From contig CM059196.1 of NCBI GenBank assembly GCA_030323885.1, forward strand, positions 43,423,798-43,487,797: a stretch of DNA of 64,000 bases, in the 5' to 3' direction. This DNA comes from Branchipolynoe longqiensis. Its lineage: Eukaryota; Annelida; Polychaeta; Phyllodocida; Polynoidae. Made by a program: the position numbers and the translations under genes. The notes under the pieces are model-generated. The model was not told where the DNA came from and made no database searches. It saw only the letters and a program-made list of their open reading frames with translations. Of the stretch, positions 42,620 through 55,322 are shown piece by piece. Within the stretch, counting starts at the first letter, position 1. Every line of letters starts with the position of its first letter.

Positions 42620-42915
42620 GGTAACATACCTTTTTCATAGTGCATACTCCACAGTGAGGTGCTACTCACTGCATTAATTATTTCCCCTACAGTTATTTCC
42701 CCTACAATGGTAGAAATCGTCTATAAGACCTTTCCCCCAGAGCATTTTGTCCAATAAACTGCTACCCACACCATTTGTTCTTCTCACTGCGATAACAGGA
42801 TGGTAGAAATCTTCTATAAGACCTTTTCTACAAAGCACGCTGCACAGTGAGCTGCTTGCCTACAGCATTAGTTCTGCCAGCACCGTCAGAGGGAGGGTTG
42901 GTGGTGGAGTTCATG
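42620..42915. repeat. minisatellite of about 115-bp units
   Basis: Units contain GGTAGAAATCTTCTATAAGA and CCTTTTCTACAAAGCACGCT. The same family is at 58255-58615. Confidence 0.65.
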
Positions 42916-43859
42916 TCCTATTGTAGCCGCATGTTAGTAAACATGCAGTAATTAGATTACTGTTATAGTAACACTCGCTAGGTTCCGGTCATGAGAATTT
43001 CAACCACAAATGGGGTTGACCTAATAGACTACATCACGGTTCCAGTGGCGCGGTGCATTGTGGGATGCATCAGAGCAAAACAAACCCATGAGAAGCACAT
43101 GGCACATGCTAATACACTGGGTGCAGCTATGAAATCTGCTAGTTTCAGCTCATCTCAGCTCGTGTTTGAAACATAGAATACCAACTAAAAATATATATAT
43201 AATAAATTAAGATATTAATCTTTTATCCAGCATTGCATTTACATCAATATAATCAGCACATCTTATGCCATGTGCATTTAGATTTAGACAAATCTAGGCA
43301 CTCAGACTAGTGTTAGAGCCATAGCCATTTTATTCATGTTTTTATTTATATCCTATGGTTAATGACATATACAGAAATAGAAAATGAGTAGGGTTAACCA
43401 GATATTGGTTATATATTTCTTTGAAACAAGTTTCTGTTGACACATTTGACATTTTAATATTTAGAACAAGAATTACTTCTGGCTAATCAATGGTGATGTA
43501 AACATCAGCCTGTAAAGTGACTGAAATTGTATGTTTCTCAAAATGCTTAGTTATGGAGAGTTATGTCTTAAACATATTCATTATATTATTATATTGTATC
43601 TTCCGTCCATATTTCTGCCAAATTGTTATGTATTTCTATTTATTTTGAATAAAATCGAAGTTTTGCCCTACACGTATCGGCAAACTCAATGGCCGTACGC
43701 CTTTGCTTTGCTCCCAACGCCGTTTTCAGCGCATGACCAGTCGGAACCGTGATGTAGTCTATTGATGTCAGGTTTTCTTTCTTTTGCTGCTTATTTAGGT
43801 GTCCACTTAAAGTTGGATCATGGGCAGTGTTGTCTAGCCATGGACATGCAAATAGTGTC
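42916..43859. other. AT-rich, no recognised feature
   Basis: No coding or repeat signature seen. Confidence 0.4.
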
Positions 43860-44199
43860 TGCGAATAATTACAGAGTCAATAATTAAGTTAGTTAAAGAC
43901 TAATTAGTCAAGGAATAAGTTAATTGAATAGTAAATAGTCAAAGACAAAGTAGAGTCTCAAATACAGAACTAGTTAAATAGCAAATAATCTAGGGCTAAG
44001 CTAGTCGGTGACTAACTTGTCAAATGCTAAGGTAGTTAGACACAAATAGTCAAGGGCTAAGATAGTTACTGATTATTAGTGAAAGGCTAAGCTAGTTAAA
44101 GACGAAATAGTCAACGACTAAGTTAGTCAACGACTAAATAGTCAAAGACTAAGGTAGCTAAAGACTAAATAGACAACGACCAAGTTAGTTAAAGACTAA

Positions 44200-45334
44200 A
44201 GCTGAGATTCCTTACACGCGGTATGCGGTCTGCGAATGCGAATGCGAATGCGGCAAAAAATCGAAACGCCTTGAAGTCAATGGGGTGCAACCCTTACACG
44301 CGGTATGCGAATGCGAATGCGAATGCGAATGCGAATGCGACAACTCGATCGGTCCCTGTAGCGATCGGTCCGGCATGCGGCATGCGACACGGGGTGCGAA
44401 TAGAAAAGCATCAGTCGCATTTGTCCATTGATATAAGGCTGGAGGAGGCGACTGATAATTACGGACAGCCAGGACAAGGTAGAGCGCGGACCTGTTAGGA
44501 AGCAGTCTCCAAGGCTGCTGAGTGGAAACATATGGTAGTGGTGGTGGTTCGGGTTGCTAAAAATGCTACCAGAGCCACAAAAATATGAATACTTATCTAT
44601 AATTTGGTTATAATAAAGGTAGGAACCCCCACGAGTAGAAATAGCACACATAAAGACAAAATAATGGTTTTGTTGACCGAAAAGGACGGTCCTAACATGG
44701 GGTGTGAATAGAAAAGCATCAGTCGCATTTGTCCATTGATATAAGGCTGGAGGAGGCGACTGATAATTACGGACAGCCAGGACAAGGTAGAGCGCGGACC
44801 TGTTAGGAAGCAGTCTCCAAGGCTGCTGAGTGGAAACATATGGTAGTGGTGGTGGTTCGGGTTGCTAAAAATGCTACCAGAGCCACAAAAATATGAATAC
44901 TTATCTATAATTTGGTTATAATAAAGGTAGGAACCCCCACGAGTAGAAATAGCACACATAAAGACAAAATAATGGTTTTGTTGACCGAAAAGGACGGTCC
45001 TAACATGGGGTGTGAATAGAAAAGCATCAGTCGCATTTGTCCATTGATATAAGGCTGGAGGAGGCGACTGATAATTACGGACAGCCAGGACAAGGTAGAG
45101 GGGTTTGGGGTGGTAGGATGTTAGGACCGTCCCAATCGGGAGACTGACGGAAAATGCTACCATATGCACATAAATATGAATACCAATGAATGTACACATG
45201 GGTGCACACTTTTATATGCTGCTTACCGCATGCCGCACGCCGCATGCCGTGTGTAAGGAATCTTCCCATTCGCATACCGCATGCCGCTTGCCGCATGCCG
45301 CATGCCGCTTACCGTGTGTAAGGAATCCTAGCTT
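44200..45334. mobile_element. TIR element with internal 308-bp array (E8)
   Basis: The ends (GATTCCTTACACGCGG left, complement of CCGTGTGTAAGGAATC right) are flanked by TAA (44197-44199 and 45335-45337) within the minisatellite. Iterated GCGAATGCG words lie near the left end and CCGCATGCCG near the right. The middle is a tandem array of a 308-bp unit. Confidence 0.75.
44391..45100. repeat. 308-bp tandem array inside E8
   Basis: About 2.3 copies, starting GGGGTG(C/T)GAATAGAAAAGC at 44391, 44699 and 45007, nearly identical to each other. Part of the unit is found inverted in element E9. Confidence 0.9.
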
Positions 45335-45637
45335 TAAATAGCTAAAGACTAATGAGTCAGAGGCTAAGTTAGTAAATGACTAAATACTCAATGACTAAGC
45401 TAATCACTAATTAAATAGTCATTGACTGAGCAAATTAAAGGCAAACTAGAGAGACACAGCTAGATAATATAGTTGCTTTACAGCCCATAAACGGGTTAAT
45501 CAATGTATCCAATGATCTTCCCTAATTTAATCTGTGCTTCATATTCATAATGAAGCTGTAATTTGTTCACAACTATCCAACAAATCCATCATCCTGTCCA
45601 TATTTATTACATTATGAGATTATACAGAACAACATGA

Positions 45638-45770
45638 AACTGCATAATCCGATGAAAGCATCGAATTTTGTTTTGAAATAAATAAGACATTCGCCTAGAT
45701 TTTATCCTACATATCGAACTTAGATATTAGTGTCTTAATTAAATATTGATTGAAGTTTAGTGCCAGTGGT
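45638..45770 (+). mobile_element. TTAA-type MITE, left part (M5)
   Basis: Starts AACTGCATAATCCGATG and follows the family for about 130 bp. Confidence 0.55.
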
Positions 45771-46052
45771 GGATTAACTAACACTTGGGCTTTTAGCTTA
45801 GGCTGAGCTTTAGGACACTAAATTAAACCAATTTGTATACTCTAGGGCTCCTCTCCCTTCTGGCTCCCTACTCGGCCTAATGGTCAATCCTCCACTGTTT
45901 GGGGCTACACTCGAAAATTGGTAAGCAAAGCCTATGGCCAGCATTTGGGTGTGCACATGAACATTAATTGTGCATGTAACAGTGGTTGCTTGGCTGGAGG
46001 ATCACCTCTTGGGGCAACCATACAGTTAATCTTACTACATGTCTGTGGTTAA

Positions 46053-46397
46053 AGTTGCATAGTCCGATGATTTTGAGTTTGTCATTTTTCTAAGATAAAC
46101 ATATCAAGCTGATTGTTATAATCTACATTACTTTAAATTGAAGTAACTTTTATTTTAAATGGCCAACTTTTGAGATATTTGAAGATGAAACATGCAAAAT
46201 TAATTTTGGCAAGTATCCCAAAACTCGGACATTATTTACTTCAGCACTAATATATTCTATTAAATTGACTCTGAATGCATTTCTATGAGGCAACAAATGT
46301 TTAATAAGTGCATCAGTATCTAAGTTTGATATGTTGGATCAAATCTTAATAATTGTTTTGGTTTTTAAAATTTGATGTTATCATCTGACTATGCAGC
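46053..46397 (-). mobile_element. TTAA-type MITE, complete (M6)
   Basis: 345 bp, reverse orientation relative to M3, flanked by TTAA (46049-46052) and TTAG (46398-46401). Confidence 0.75.
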
Positions 46398-46409
46398 TTT
46401 AGATAAAAC

Positions 46410-46545
46410 TCAATTCAATTCAAATTACTTCAAACATCTCCAAAGTGATCCATTTAAAATTTAAGTCACTTCAAGCTACAGTGAAGTAGTTTATAACAGC
46501 CTTACTTATTTATCTTAAATAAATATATATTGCAGGAACTCATGC
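46410..46545 (+). mobile_element. TTAA-type MITE fragment
   Basis: Internal portion only (CTCCAAAGTGATCCATTTAA). Confidence 0.45.
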
Positions 46546-46593
46546 CCATTGGATCATGAACTTTATTGTCAACGACTTTACTCTTTTTTTTAA

Positions 46594-46940
46594 CTGCATA
46601 GTCCGATGAAGCACCAGATCTTCAAAGCCAAAACAAATTATTTAGATTTGCTTCTACATATTTGACTGAGATACTAATGCACCTATGGAGCATGTATTGA
46701 CACATAGAAGGGGATATTGAGTTAATTTAATAGAACCTGTTAGTTCAGAAGCCTATGGTGTCAGAGTTTTCGGTGTGCTTGCCAAAACTAATTTGACATG
46801 TTTATACTTCAAATATCTCAAAAGTTGGCTATTTAAAATAAAAGTTACTTCAAAGTAAAGTAATGTAGATTATAACAATCAATTTAATATATTTACCTCG
46901 GAAAATTAACATAAACTCAAAACCATCGGACTATATGGCT
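46594..46940 (+). mobile_element. TTAA-type MITE, complete (M7)
   Basis: 347 bp, flanked by TTAA (46590-46593 and 46941-46944), with both inverted termini recognisable. Confidence 0.75.
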
Positions 46941-47062
46941 TTAATGTAGACACATGATCTAAGAAGCCAACATCACGTGGAAGTCGAGCCCGGTGGCTCG
47001 TCTGTGGTTTTCCCACACAGCCTTGTGTATATTCCAGCCCATAAAGTTTGACCGGACGAGAG

Positions 47063-47385
47063 AGGCTGCCTGGTTAAAGCGTCCGCATTCCCCGAGGCAA
47101 TCCACAAATGATGGGATCAATCCCATACCAAACCAAACCTAAATGGATGCTCATCACTAGCGGTGCCTTGCGCTCAGCATTACTAGGACAGGGGAAGGAC
47201 TGATTGGTTAAGTTCTAGGATAATGTGAATGAGTGGGGCAATGTATTGTGGTGCCGTTGTAATGGTATCCCAATGTGGAAGCACTATAAAACAGCCATGT
47301 GTGTGCAATGTGAAAATCCGATATCCCTTTGTCGTGATGTAGCCTAAGATGTTACTAGGATGAAAAACCCCAAATCGATCAACCT
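47063..47385 (+). mobile_element. SINE-1, diverged full length
   Basis: Head (GGCTGCCTGGTTAAAGCGTC), body (GCTCAGCATTACTAGGACAG) and tail (AAGATGTTACTAGGATG) are all in order. Confidence 0.65.
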
Positions 47386-48240
47386 GACTCATTTTGGATG
47401 GTGTCGTCTTCCTTCCTGTGTCACACACAGTTTCACTACCGCCATAAACTAAAAGCTGCGTAAACTATTTAAATACCATTTTAAAGTTACCTACACCAGG
47501 TGCCTTGTGGTACAGGTTCTTGACAGAACCGAAGGCTAAGGGAGCAAACCCTCAACAGCAAACCATGTCACTGTGGCAGCATTAAGGGTGGTTGATGCAT
47601 GGAACTCCCAACATCTCCCGACTAGCCACTGCAGGGACAAATAGTTTTGCGCCTGTCTTGACATGTTCTTGCCGGTGTGAAACCTCTATTTGCTCCCCGA
47701 GAGAGTGCCGCTGGTAACTTGCAAAAGCCAGCAGCACTTCAGCAGGCAGCTTTCATGAAATGTACAACCGCACAATGGAGAGTGGCAGTCAAGTAATGAA
47801 AGCAGTCTTTGTCGCATCGCGACCAACAGCATGATGATGATGATGATGATGACACCAGGTGGACAATAGACGATATTCACAACACATGCGACGCCTAGTG
47901 GCCCCAAATGAAACCACGGTTGTTGGCCGTTTTTTTAGGCTAGACCACAACTGCATTTGTTTACAGTACAAAACGGTAAGAGCGCAGTTGTCAAAAGACA
48001 CACTCAATGAATAATTTTGTTGACTGAATAACAGACTAGGAGTATGCTATTTGAAGACTGGATAGCGGTATAAATATCAAAAGCAAGTTTGTTAAACTCA
48101 CCGAGAAAATGCTCACTTACCATGTAGGTTTCTTTCACTCGCTATGTATGACAACACGCAACCTCAAATCTACATCTAATGCGCACATGTGTGAATATTG
48201 GCCCATTCTACTTATACTTATATAGTACAGAGTAATGTTT
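47386..48240. other. unique sequence, no recognised gene
   Basis: Holds a (GAT)n microsatellite at about 47830-47852 and nothing else that I recognise. Confidence 0.4.
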
Positions 48241-48244
48241 ATAA

Positions 48245-48493
48245 TAATTCACTAACTTTGAAGATATTTAGAGCGCAAGCATGGAAAATAATTTGTACGA
48301 GCGCACCAGTTGAAGCTATCTGCAATATGTCATTGCTATGCTAACTAGGTCATGTCAAAGTCTATGAGTTTTAATGTGCATAAGGGAGGTATCTATGGGG
48401 AAAAAAAAAAGAATGTGCACATTAGAATCAAAGTTGGGCTAAAATCTAGGTTTGGGTTTTGAAAATTTGATGTTTTCATTGGACTATGCAGCT
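48245..48493 (-). mobile_element. TTAA-type MITE, partial (M8)
   Basis: Ends TTGGACTATGCAGCTTTAA, with TTAA at 48494-48497. The opposite end is missing. Confidence 0.55.
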
Positions 48494-48523
48494 TTAAACT
48501 CGCGACCATTCTGGAACCAGATG

Positions 48524-48850
48524 GGATGGCCGAATGATTGAGCGTCCGTCTCCCGTTTTGGTAGATCGTGGGATTCGAACCCATGCATTCGAACCTTGGT
48601 CGAATCAAACCAATGACTTAAAAATTGATACTTATCACTTCCTAGCCAGGTGCTCAGCATTATTAGGATAGGGTAATGACTGATTGGCTTAGTGTCAGAA
48701 TAATGACTGAGTGAGATATTAGGTCATGGTGCTGGTGGCCTGGTCTCCCAGTGGGGCAGCACTATTAAGTCGCCGCGATGAGTGTGCACTGTCACAATCG
48801 GGACTCATCTTGATATGACCCTAGATGTTGCTAGGACGTGAAACTCCAAC
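48524..48850 (+). mobile_element. SINE-1, near full length
   Basis: Head GGGATGGCCGAATGATTGAG with B box GGGATTCGAACCC, body, and tail TATGACCCTAGATGTTGCTA. Confidence 0.75.
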
Positions 48851-48904
48851 AACCATCTACCAACCGACCATTCCTCTGGAAATCTGACCATTGTTCCCAT
48901 GTTA

Positions 48905-49320
48905 GGTTAGCGCATGCGCAAACTGGTCACACACGCAGGCGCAGCGCGTATTGCAAACCGTGTCACGTGTCCGTCCCACAGTCCTCTTCGCGACCATGGT
49001 GTGGGATGGGGAGAGTTGGGGGTGGGGTGTGGGGACCGGGAGGGCGGTGCGGGGGGAGGGGGAGGGAGAAGGAGGAAGCTGGGCATTCCTGAATTCCGAC
49101 ATCTGTCAGTCAGCGCGTGAGGTGGGAAAGCGCTATGCTGCTCCCCGAGCCTGCCGTTAAAACGCCGCCTTAACACTAGGGGCGCCACCGATGGTTGGGT
49201 ATTTAGGAGCGCGGGCTGCGGGCTGTTCCCTGAACGACGAACTGAGACTTGCCGTGACTGATCGCCTGATAAGTGATAATGAAGTGTCCTATCATTGTTC
49301 AGCACTAGATCGCCTCCCCC
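48905..49320. other. GC-rich unique block
   Basis: Includes GCGCATGCGC (about 48911, NRF1-like), a CACGTG (about 48964), and a G-rich stretch at 49005-49070. Possible CpG island; no exon is supported. Confidence 0.25.
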
Positions 49321-49383
49321 CCCCCCCACACACACACACACATCCCCCAACCTCATCCAATTCCCCTCCATCCTCCCAGAATA

Positions 49384-49700
49384 CCGGGCGCGTGGCCTAA
49401 TCGGTAGAGCGTGGGCCTCGCGTGTGGAAGGTCGGATGTTCGGTTCCCGGTCGAGTCAAACCAATGACTTTAAAATTGGTACTTGTCGCTTCCTAGCCTG
49501 GCACTCAGCATTAATAGGATAGGGCAAGGACTGGTTAGCTCAGTGTCAGGATAATGTGACTGAGTGGGACATAGGGTCATGGTGCCGGTGGCCTGATTTC
49601 CCAGTGGGCAGCACTATAAAGTCGCCATGAGTGCACACTGTCACAAGTCGGTACCCGTCCTGATATGACCTTAGATGTTGCTAGGAGGTAAAACAACAAC
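49384..49700 (+). mobile_element. SINE-1, full length
   Basis: The cleanest copy: head CGCGTGGCCTAATCGGTAGA, B box GGTTCCCGGTCGAGTC, body CACTCAGCATTAATAGGATA, tail ATGACCTTAGATGTTGCTAG. A short CAAA-repeat tail follows. Confidence 0.85.
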
Positions 49701-49720
49701 AAACAAACAAACCTCCCCTC

Positions 49721-50000
49721 CTCCCCCAATTTATTTCCCCACCCGCCTGTCTCTAACACAAGGCACCCCCCCCCCCGCCTGTCTCTACCACAAGGCACCC
49801 CCCCCCCCCCCGCTCCCTCTACGCCCCGCTCCGCTCCGTCCCCGCCCCGCCCCGCCCCGCCCGCGCTCCTCCCCGCCCCCGCTCCGCCCGCGCCCCGCCC
49901 CGTCCAGCCCCGTTCAACTTTGCCCCCCCACCCGGTCCCCACCTCATCTCGCCCCCACCCTGCCCGCCCACCCGCCCCGCCCCACACCGCCCCACCCAGC
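49721..50000. repeat. C-rich simple repeat
   Basis: CCCCGCCCCGCCC-type tract with two long C runs (49767-49777 and 49798-49811). Confidence 0.85.
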
Positions 50001-50312
50001 ATAAGTTCACCTGGGGGATTGGGATAGGGGGTGGGGGTTGGGGGTATGGCAGGCCCGTTGTACTAGCCATTCACCGATTTAGTCAGAGAGAGGGGGAGCG
50101 CTGAGACGACAGCCACCACTGGCTCACGGGATTCACTTCCTCCTCACCTCCACACCCGATACTCAGGGTCAACAGGATTTAAGAGGTCTCAAGCCACATA
50201 CTGGTCAGTCCCAATCTTGCTCCAGGACCGACCACATCTTTGACAACTTCAGTAATAAAGTCATGCTCTCCCACTCCAGCTTCCACGTCCTCTGTTCACA
50301 TTAGCAATGTCA

Positions 50313-50628
50313 GGAAGTGGTGGAATATCAAATTTTCAAAATTTACATATCTAACTTAGATACTGATGCACTTATTAAGCATTTGGTTCTGCGTAGAAGG
50401 CAATACTGAGTCAATTTAACGGAACCTGTTACTGCAGAAGTCTATGGTATCAGAGTTTTAGCAAGCTTGCCAAAACTAATTTAACATGTTTGCACTCAAA
50501 ATATCTCAAAGGTTTACTATTTAAAATAAAAGTAACTTTGAACTAATGTAAAGTAGATACTAGTGATCGATCTAAGATAGTTAGCTCAGAAAAAATATAG
50601 AAATTCAATACCATCAGTCTATGCAACT
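50313..50628 (+). mobile_element. TTAA-type MITE, left end degraded (M9)
   Basis: Family interior plus right end CAGTCTATGCAACTTTAA, with TTAA at 50629-50632. Confidence 0.65.
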
Positions 50629-50764
50629 TTAATGCTGCATAGAATACATATTCATATATCTAATATATCTTTTTCACAGACTGTAATTTATATTTTTATA
50701 TATGGTGTTTTGCTATCTATATATTACATAGATACAGTGTATATTGACAAGACTGAGAGAACAG

Positions 50765-51498
50765 GGGCCATATGCAGGAAGCAGTGTTATCGAGCCAAAA
50801 CGCGTTTAATCGGGATTTCTGGTTTAGCGCCGAAAAGTCGGTATGCACGAGTCAGTGATACGCCTAACACCGCGCGTTTAAGGTCCGCGACACTAACCCC
50901 GTTTCATATGACGTTTACAGGCGGTGTTAGCATAAGGTCATGGCCAAATCTATTAAATGCTATCATATTTAACAGAATTAGATACGCAATAAGTGAAATT
51001 TGATTAAATTAACCCTAAATTCGAAGCAATATTAACGCTGCCGCCGTAACGGCGGAGATATTAATAGTTAGATTTTCGAATCGACGCAAGTAAAGTAAAC
51101 AAATCGCCGTCGCCGCCGCATCGACGTCGCTGTCCATACTGGCGGCGGCGGCGGTTTGTTGACTGTACGATCGTCGATTCGAAAATATAAATATTAATAT
51201 CGCCGCCATTACGGCGGCAGCGTTAATATTGCTTCGAATTTAGGGTTAATTTCCTCAAATTTCACTTATTACGTATTTAATTCTGTTAAATATGATCGCA
51301 TTTAATATATTTAAGCCTAATATATCGCTACAGACGCAGAGGGATTTCCCAAATCTATAAATAAATTCACGTTTAGCTACAATGTACGTGTTACGCGCTC
51401 CTGCATACGACTTGATGCAGTTCGCGACGACGGCGATAGCTAACCGGTAATAGGCTCTAACACCAAACCCCGCTAACACTGACTCCTGCATATGGCCC
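50765..51498. mobile_element. TIR element with double inverted core (E7)
   Basis: 734 bp. The ends GGGCCATATGCAGGA are inverted, flanked by CAG (50762-50764 and 51499-51501). The interior carries one core block at about 50950-51040 and an inverted second copy at about 51215-51315, around a GCCGCCGTAACGGCGG-type centre. The core is shared with E3. Confidence 0.75.
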
Positions 51499-51504
51499 CA
51501 GATT

Positions 51505-51575
51505 CCACTAGCTTCTCACCGTGAATATGGCCCTTGCTACCGACAGAGTGTTAAACCAGCAGCAATCAATCAATC
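51505..51575 (+). mobile_element. I-like LINE 3' tail fragment
   Basis: CTTCTCACCGTGAATATGGC to CAATCAATCAATCAA matches the tails at 4420-4490 and 40490-40560. Confidence 0.65.
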
Positions 51576-51579
51576 AAGT

Positions 51580-52325
51580 ATATACTTATTTCACAGTATG
51601 ATATGACGTTCAAAAGCAGACTTTGTGGAATCATATATGAAGAGGTCAGGTGCAAATTCACGTAGATGCCGCTCCAAAAATTGACTTAGAATATTTTAAA
51701 AAAAGAAAAAGACAAGGGAATGCTAAAAATTAACTATTTGAGGGTTTGACTCCAATGTTTATCTCAATATTCAGATTGGTGTTTACGGGGTTTTGGGCCC
51801 TAACTTTTCATATGTACAAAGCATATAGTGATATATATATATATGGTTATATATATATGGTATATATATATATATGGTTCTGTCACACATTAATTGAATA
51901 GTGCTTTGAAGTTCAAAAGTGGAATTTCAGGGAGAACCCAGTGATCTGGGAATCATAATGATGTGTCAGCTGTTGTCATGGAGTCCTCCTTCGGCACCGG
52001 GGATTCTTTGTTTGTTTTTGTGTCTTCTATCTTTAATGAATGTTTATTAATTCAGACAACCACATAAACAGTGTCATAATGAGATCGATTAAGCTTTTAA
52101 TTCACTTCCGTGAGGTACTGACGTACGGGCCCCTAAAACAATGGCCGGTAGGTGGCCTCCGCCGTGAAGTTCTAACGGGACTACTAGTGCCACACACGCC
52201 GGAAGTCCTTCTACGTGGATATCTAGCACATTCCTTCGGTGATGTCAGAGTGAGTGAACGCAGAAATCGGTTGTGCATTTGAATAGTTGATCCATTGAGG
52301 GCGCCACCTGGTGGTGATTCATTCC
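51580..52325. other. unique sequence, no recognised feature
   Basis: (AT)n at about 51831-51880; otherwise nothing recognised. Confidence 0.4.
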
Positions 52326-52535
52326 AGCAGCAGGACACTCCCGGTATATTACTAGTACATCCCTACCTGTATTAGTATATTCCCATAGCAGAGCACTGCC
52401 CATATTAATACATACCCATAGCAGAACTCTACCCGTATTAATACATCCCCATAGCAGGACACTCTCTGTGTTAGTACATCCCTACCTGTATAAGTACATC
52501 CCCACAGCAGGACATCGCCTGTATCAATGCATCCC
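52326..52535. repeat. degenerate minisatellite, about 40-bp units
   Basis: Repeats of the type CCCATAGCAGGACACT...TATTAGTACATCCC. Confidence 0.7.
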
Positions 52536-52539
52536 TCAC

Positions 52540-53762
52540 ACCATGAGTAGGAGGAAGCATTTCATTACTGCCTGTGACGTCACACTATGAACCCAGCACT
52601 TCCTGGTGACCTAATGACCCCCTAAAGTAGGACGCATGACTCGAGGTTTGGGATTTGAATTGCAAATAAAACTCTTTCCTCATCAATCAAATGAGACAAG
52701 TAGGCTAGATGCCACGGGTGTTGAACCAATTTATATCAATGATATTCCACGATGTCGTCTGCTGAGGAACAAATGCCGTATGCTGTCCTTTGAATGCTCA
52801 GGCAAGAAATGTTCGTTTTGAACTATCCACGGTTAAGCCACACATGCGCCTGCGTGGGTCATTCTACAAAACCGGGCACCACATATTTGGTTTCCACGTT
52901 TCGATGGTGATAATTAATTCATTCTTTTATTGATAGCAAGTCAAATATGTATTGTTGCTTCTCTGTGTGTTAAGTATATTAGCAGCAATACTACATACAT
53001 TTAATTTATCCCACAAAAGATTAAAAAAAAATATCCTTGTATGATTATGTTCTAAAGCAAAAATGAAAATTTACTCATCGACACAATGCATTTACGCAAA
53101 CCTTTTTCAAGTTCTTTCTTGTAGCTGTAAGACATAATCCTGGTATTATCAATGAAATCTTGTTTGACTTTGTTGTATATGTTAAAATGATGATATGGAT
53201 GTGTTTATGATGTCCATGTTACATTAGTGATATTAACATATTGCTGAATTTGTATAAGATCTAAATCAAAAAGTGAAATAAACTTTTTTTCAACACTGAC
53301 ATATGTACAACATGTAAACCTTCACAAGAACATGGATTCGACTATTATTTAGACTTCTTTCTGCTATTATTTGGAAGGTTTTCATTATTGGTTTCCCATG
53401 TGACACTTTAGTACCCAGTATCAGATAATGGCCCGGATACTATTAAATACGGTTGTTGTTGTGATATATCGGTGATCGTCATGAAGGCAGACGACATTTG
53501 TGATCGCCTCGTTGTGAGGTCGTAACATGTCAGCATTCAGTGCAAGAGACGAGAAATATGGACTAGACTCGATTATAAACCAACTAAGCTACTTGCAGTT
53601 ACTTATTTCCGTTATATATTCCATGATGAGGCATTCCACATGGTTGACTAAATCCGCCATCTTGAGTTTCATTCGAATCGCCGTTTAAAATAAAAGACAC
53701 GTTTAATTAGATCTGTCAACCAGAAACTAACCAAATATTTGAAATCAAAATGACATCTTTAG
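52540..53762. other. AT-rich intergenic, no recognised feature
   Basis: No exon or repeat family is recognised over about 1.2 kb, except a weak match to the E12-arm motif near 53655. Confidence 0.4.
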
Positions 53763-53766
53763 TTAA

Positions 53767-54661
53767 AGCTCCATAATCAAATTCTCGAAACCAAAACACT
53801 TATCTAGATTTGATCTAACATATCAAGCTTAGATACTGGTGCACTTATTAAACGTTTGTTGCCACATAGAAGGGTATATTAAGTCAATTTAATAGAACCT
53901 GCTACAGCTGTTGGCGATGAAACCTATGGTATCAGAGTGTAAAATATTCCGATAAAACGCATTGGTGGGGGAATGCAAATGGTCTATAATGGTAAATGGT
54001 ATATAGTGCCGAGTGCATGAATGTATTTATGTAGTTGTTGGTGATACTTTACTCATGGTCAATAGTCATTGTGTATTAGTCAGATAGTGTGAAAGAGGCA
54101 CTAGAGATAGTGTGTAAGGGGCACTTGGAGCTCTACCCACTACCCCCTCCCCCCTCTGTTAGTCACAGATCACCACACACTCAGCTCAGGCAGGTGGTGG
54201 CCAAGGGGGCCACACAGCATGGTGGTGGTGGGCAGATCACTGTAGCCATGGTGACACAGGAATGCTTGATGTTCATTGGTGGAACTGTAAATGATTGATT
54301 CTCATTGGAGAACACGGTCAGGTGGTATGCCATACCAGATCCATGTACCACTATAAATAATAAACCTGAGGGCATTGTCTCTCTCTCTACTTTCATTCTT
54401 TATACTCTTCCTTTCTCTTCTTGCCTGTATTGATTTCATTATAGCCTGCCTACACAAACACAGATTCCAGCCGTGGACTTTACAAGAGTTTTGAGCTGCC
54501 TGCCAAAATTAATTTGGTGTGTTTTCACTTCAGATATATCCAAAGTTAGCCATTTCAAATAAAAGTCACTTCAAACTAAAGTAAGGAAGATTATAACGAT
54601 CAACCTGATATATTTATCTCAGAAAAATGGCACACACTCAAAACCATCGGACCATGCAACT
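53767..54661 (+). mobile_element. TTAA-type MITE split by a solo LTR (M10)
   Basis: MITE halves lie at 53767-53937 and 54485-54661, with TTAA at 53763-53766 and 54662-54665. The break falls in the family's conserved GGTATCAGAGTTTT, leaving AGAG on both sides of the LTR. Confidence 0.75.
53938..54484 (+). mobile_element. solo LTR, 547 bp
   Basis: Begins TGTAAAATATTCC and ends GGACTTTACA, so TGTAAA...TTTACA are inverted. AGAG is duplicated at 53934-53937 and 54485-54488. CTATAAATAATAAACC (TATA/poly(A) type) lies at about 54351. Related to 15398-16171. No internal retroelement sequence is present. Confidence 0.75.
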
Positions 54662-54704
54662 TTAAGATTTTGTTGATGGGTTTAAGTTTCTGCCGTATGT
54701 CTTA

Positions 54705-55100
54705 AGGCCCTGTCACACTACGACATTTCCCCCGGCATGCCGTCAACACGCAAGGTATTTGCTAGGGCTCGAGACGCGTCCAACTTTTCGGCGTTGTGGG
54801 AGAAAGTTTGACGGGTTGCAGCGTGCTAGTAGTGTGTTGGTGGCGCGTCCATAACGCCCCCTCCAACGCGTCGGGGCACACCGAAAGTTTTGTGCAAGCA
54901 CAAAACGATCGGCGCACGGCAACGCGTGGCAACGCGTGCCGACGTGTCGATTCACACGTTGCTATCACTCAACATGTACCCACGTGTACCGACGCACCGT
55001 TAACGCACGCGTAACGCTTCCCGACGGGTGCCGACGTTTCGCCCAAAAAGGCAACACGTTGGCACGCGTTGGTGAGAAACGTTGTAATGTGACAGGGCCT
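54705..55100. mobile_element. TIR element (E2) nested in M11
   Basis: 396 bp, ends AGGCCCTGTCACA, flanked by TTA (54702-54704 and 55101-55103). Interior of iterated AACGCGT/GCCGACGTGT words. Confidence 0.8.
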
Positions 55101-55322
55101 TTAGATAAATATATTACTTCTTAGGCTGATTATTATAACCTACTTATCTTAAGTTTGAAGTAACTTTTATCTTAAATGGTTAATTTGGAACTATTTGAAG
55201 TGAAAAATAATGTTGGCACACGCATCAAAATGCTGGACATCAATGGATTCAACAATGAAAGGTTATATTAAATTGACTTAGTATGCCTTTCTAATTCTAT
55301 GCAGCAACACATGTTTAATGAG

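Larger units (their letters stand above)
43860..45470. repeat. degenerate AGTCAAAGACTAA minisatellite, interrupted
   Basis: Units like TAGTCAAAGACTAAG occupy 43875-44199 and resume at 45335-45450. Element E8 sits between the two parts. Confidence 0.75.

Noticed and set aside
44597..45199. 200-codon minus-strand frame
   Set aside because: It is the 308-bp array of E8 read through twice; the peptide repeats with the array and has no domain.
48907..49371. 154-codon minus-strand frame in a GC-rich stretch
   Set aside because: Pro/Arg/Ser-rich with no domain, no splice context, and adjacent to simple repeats.
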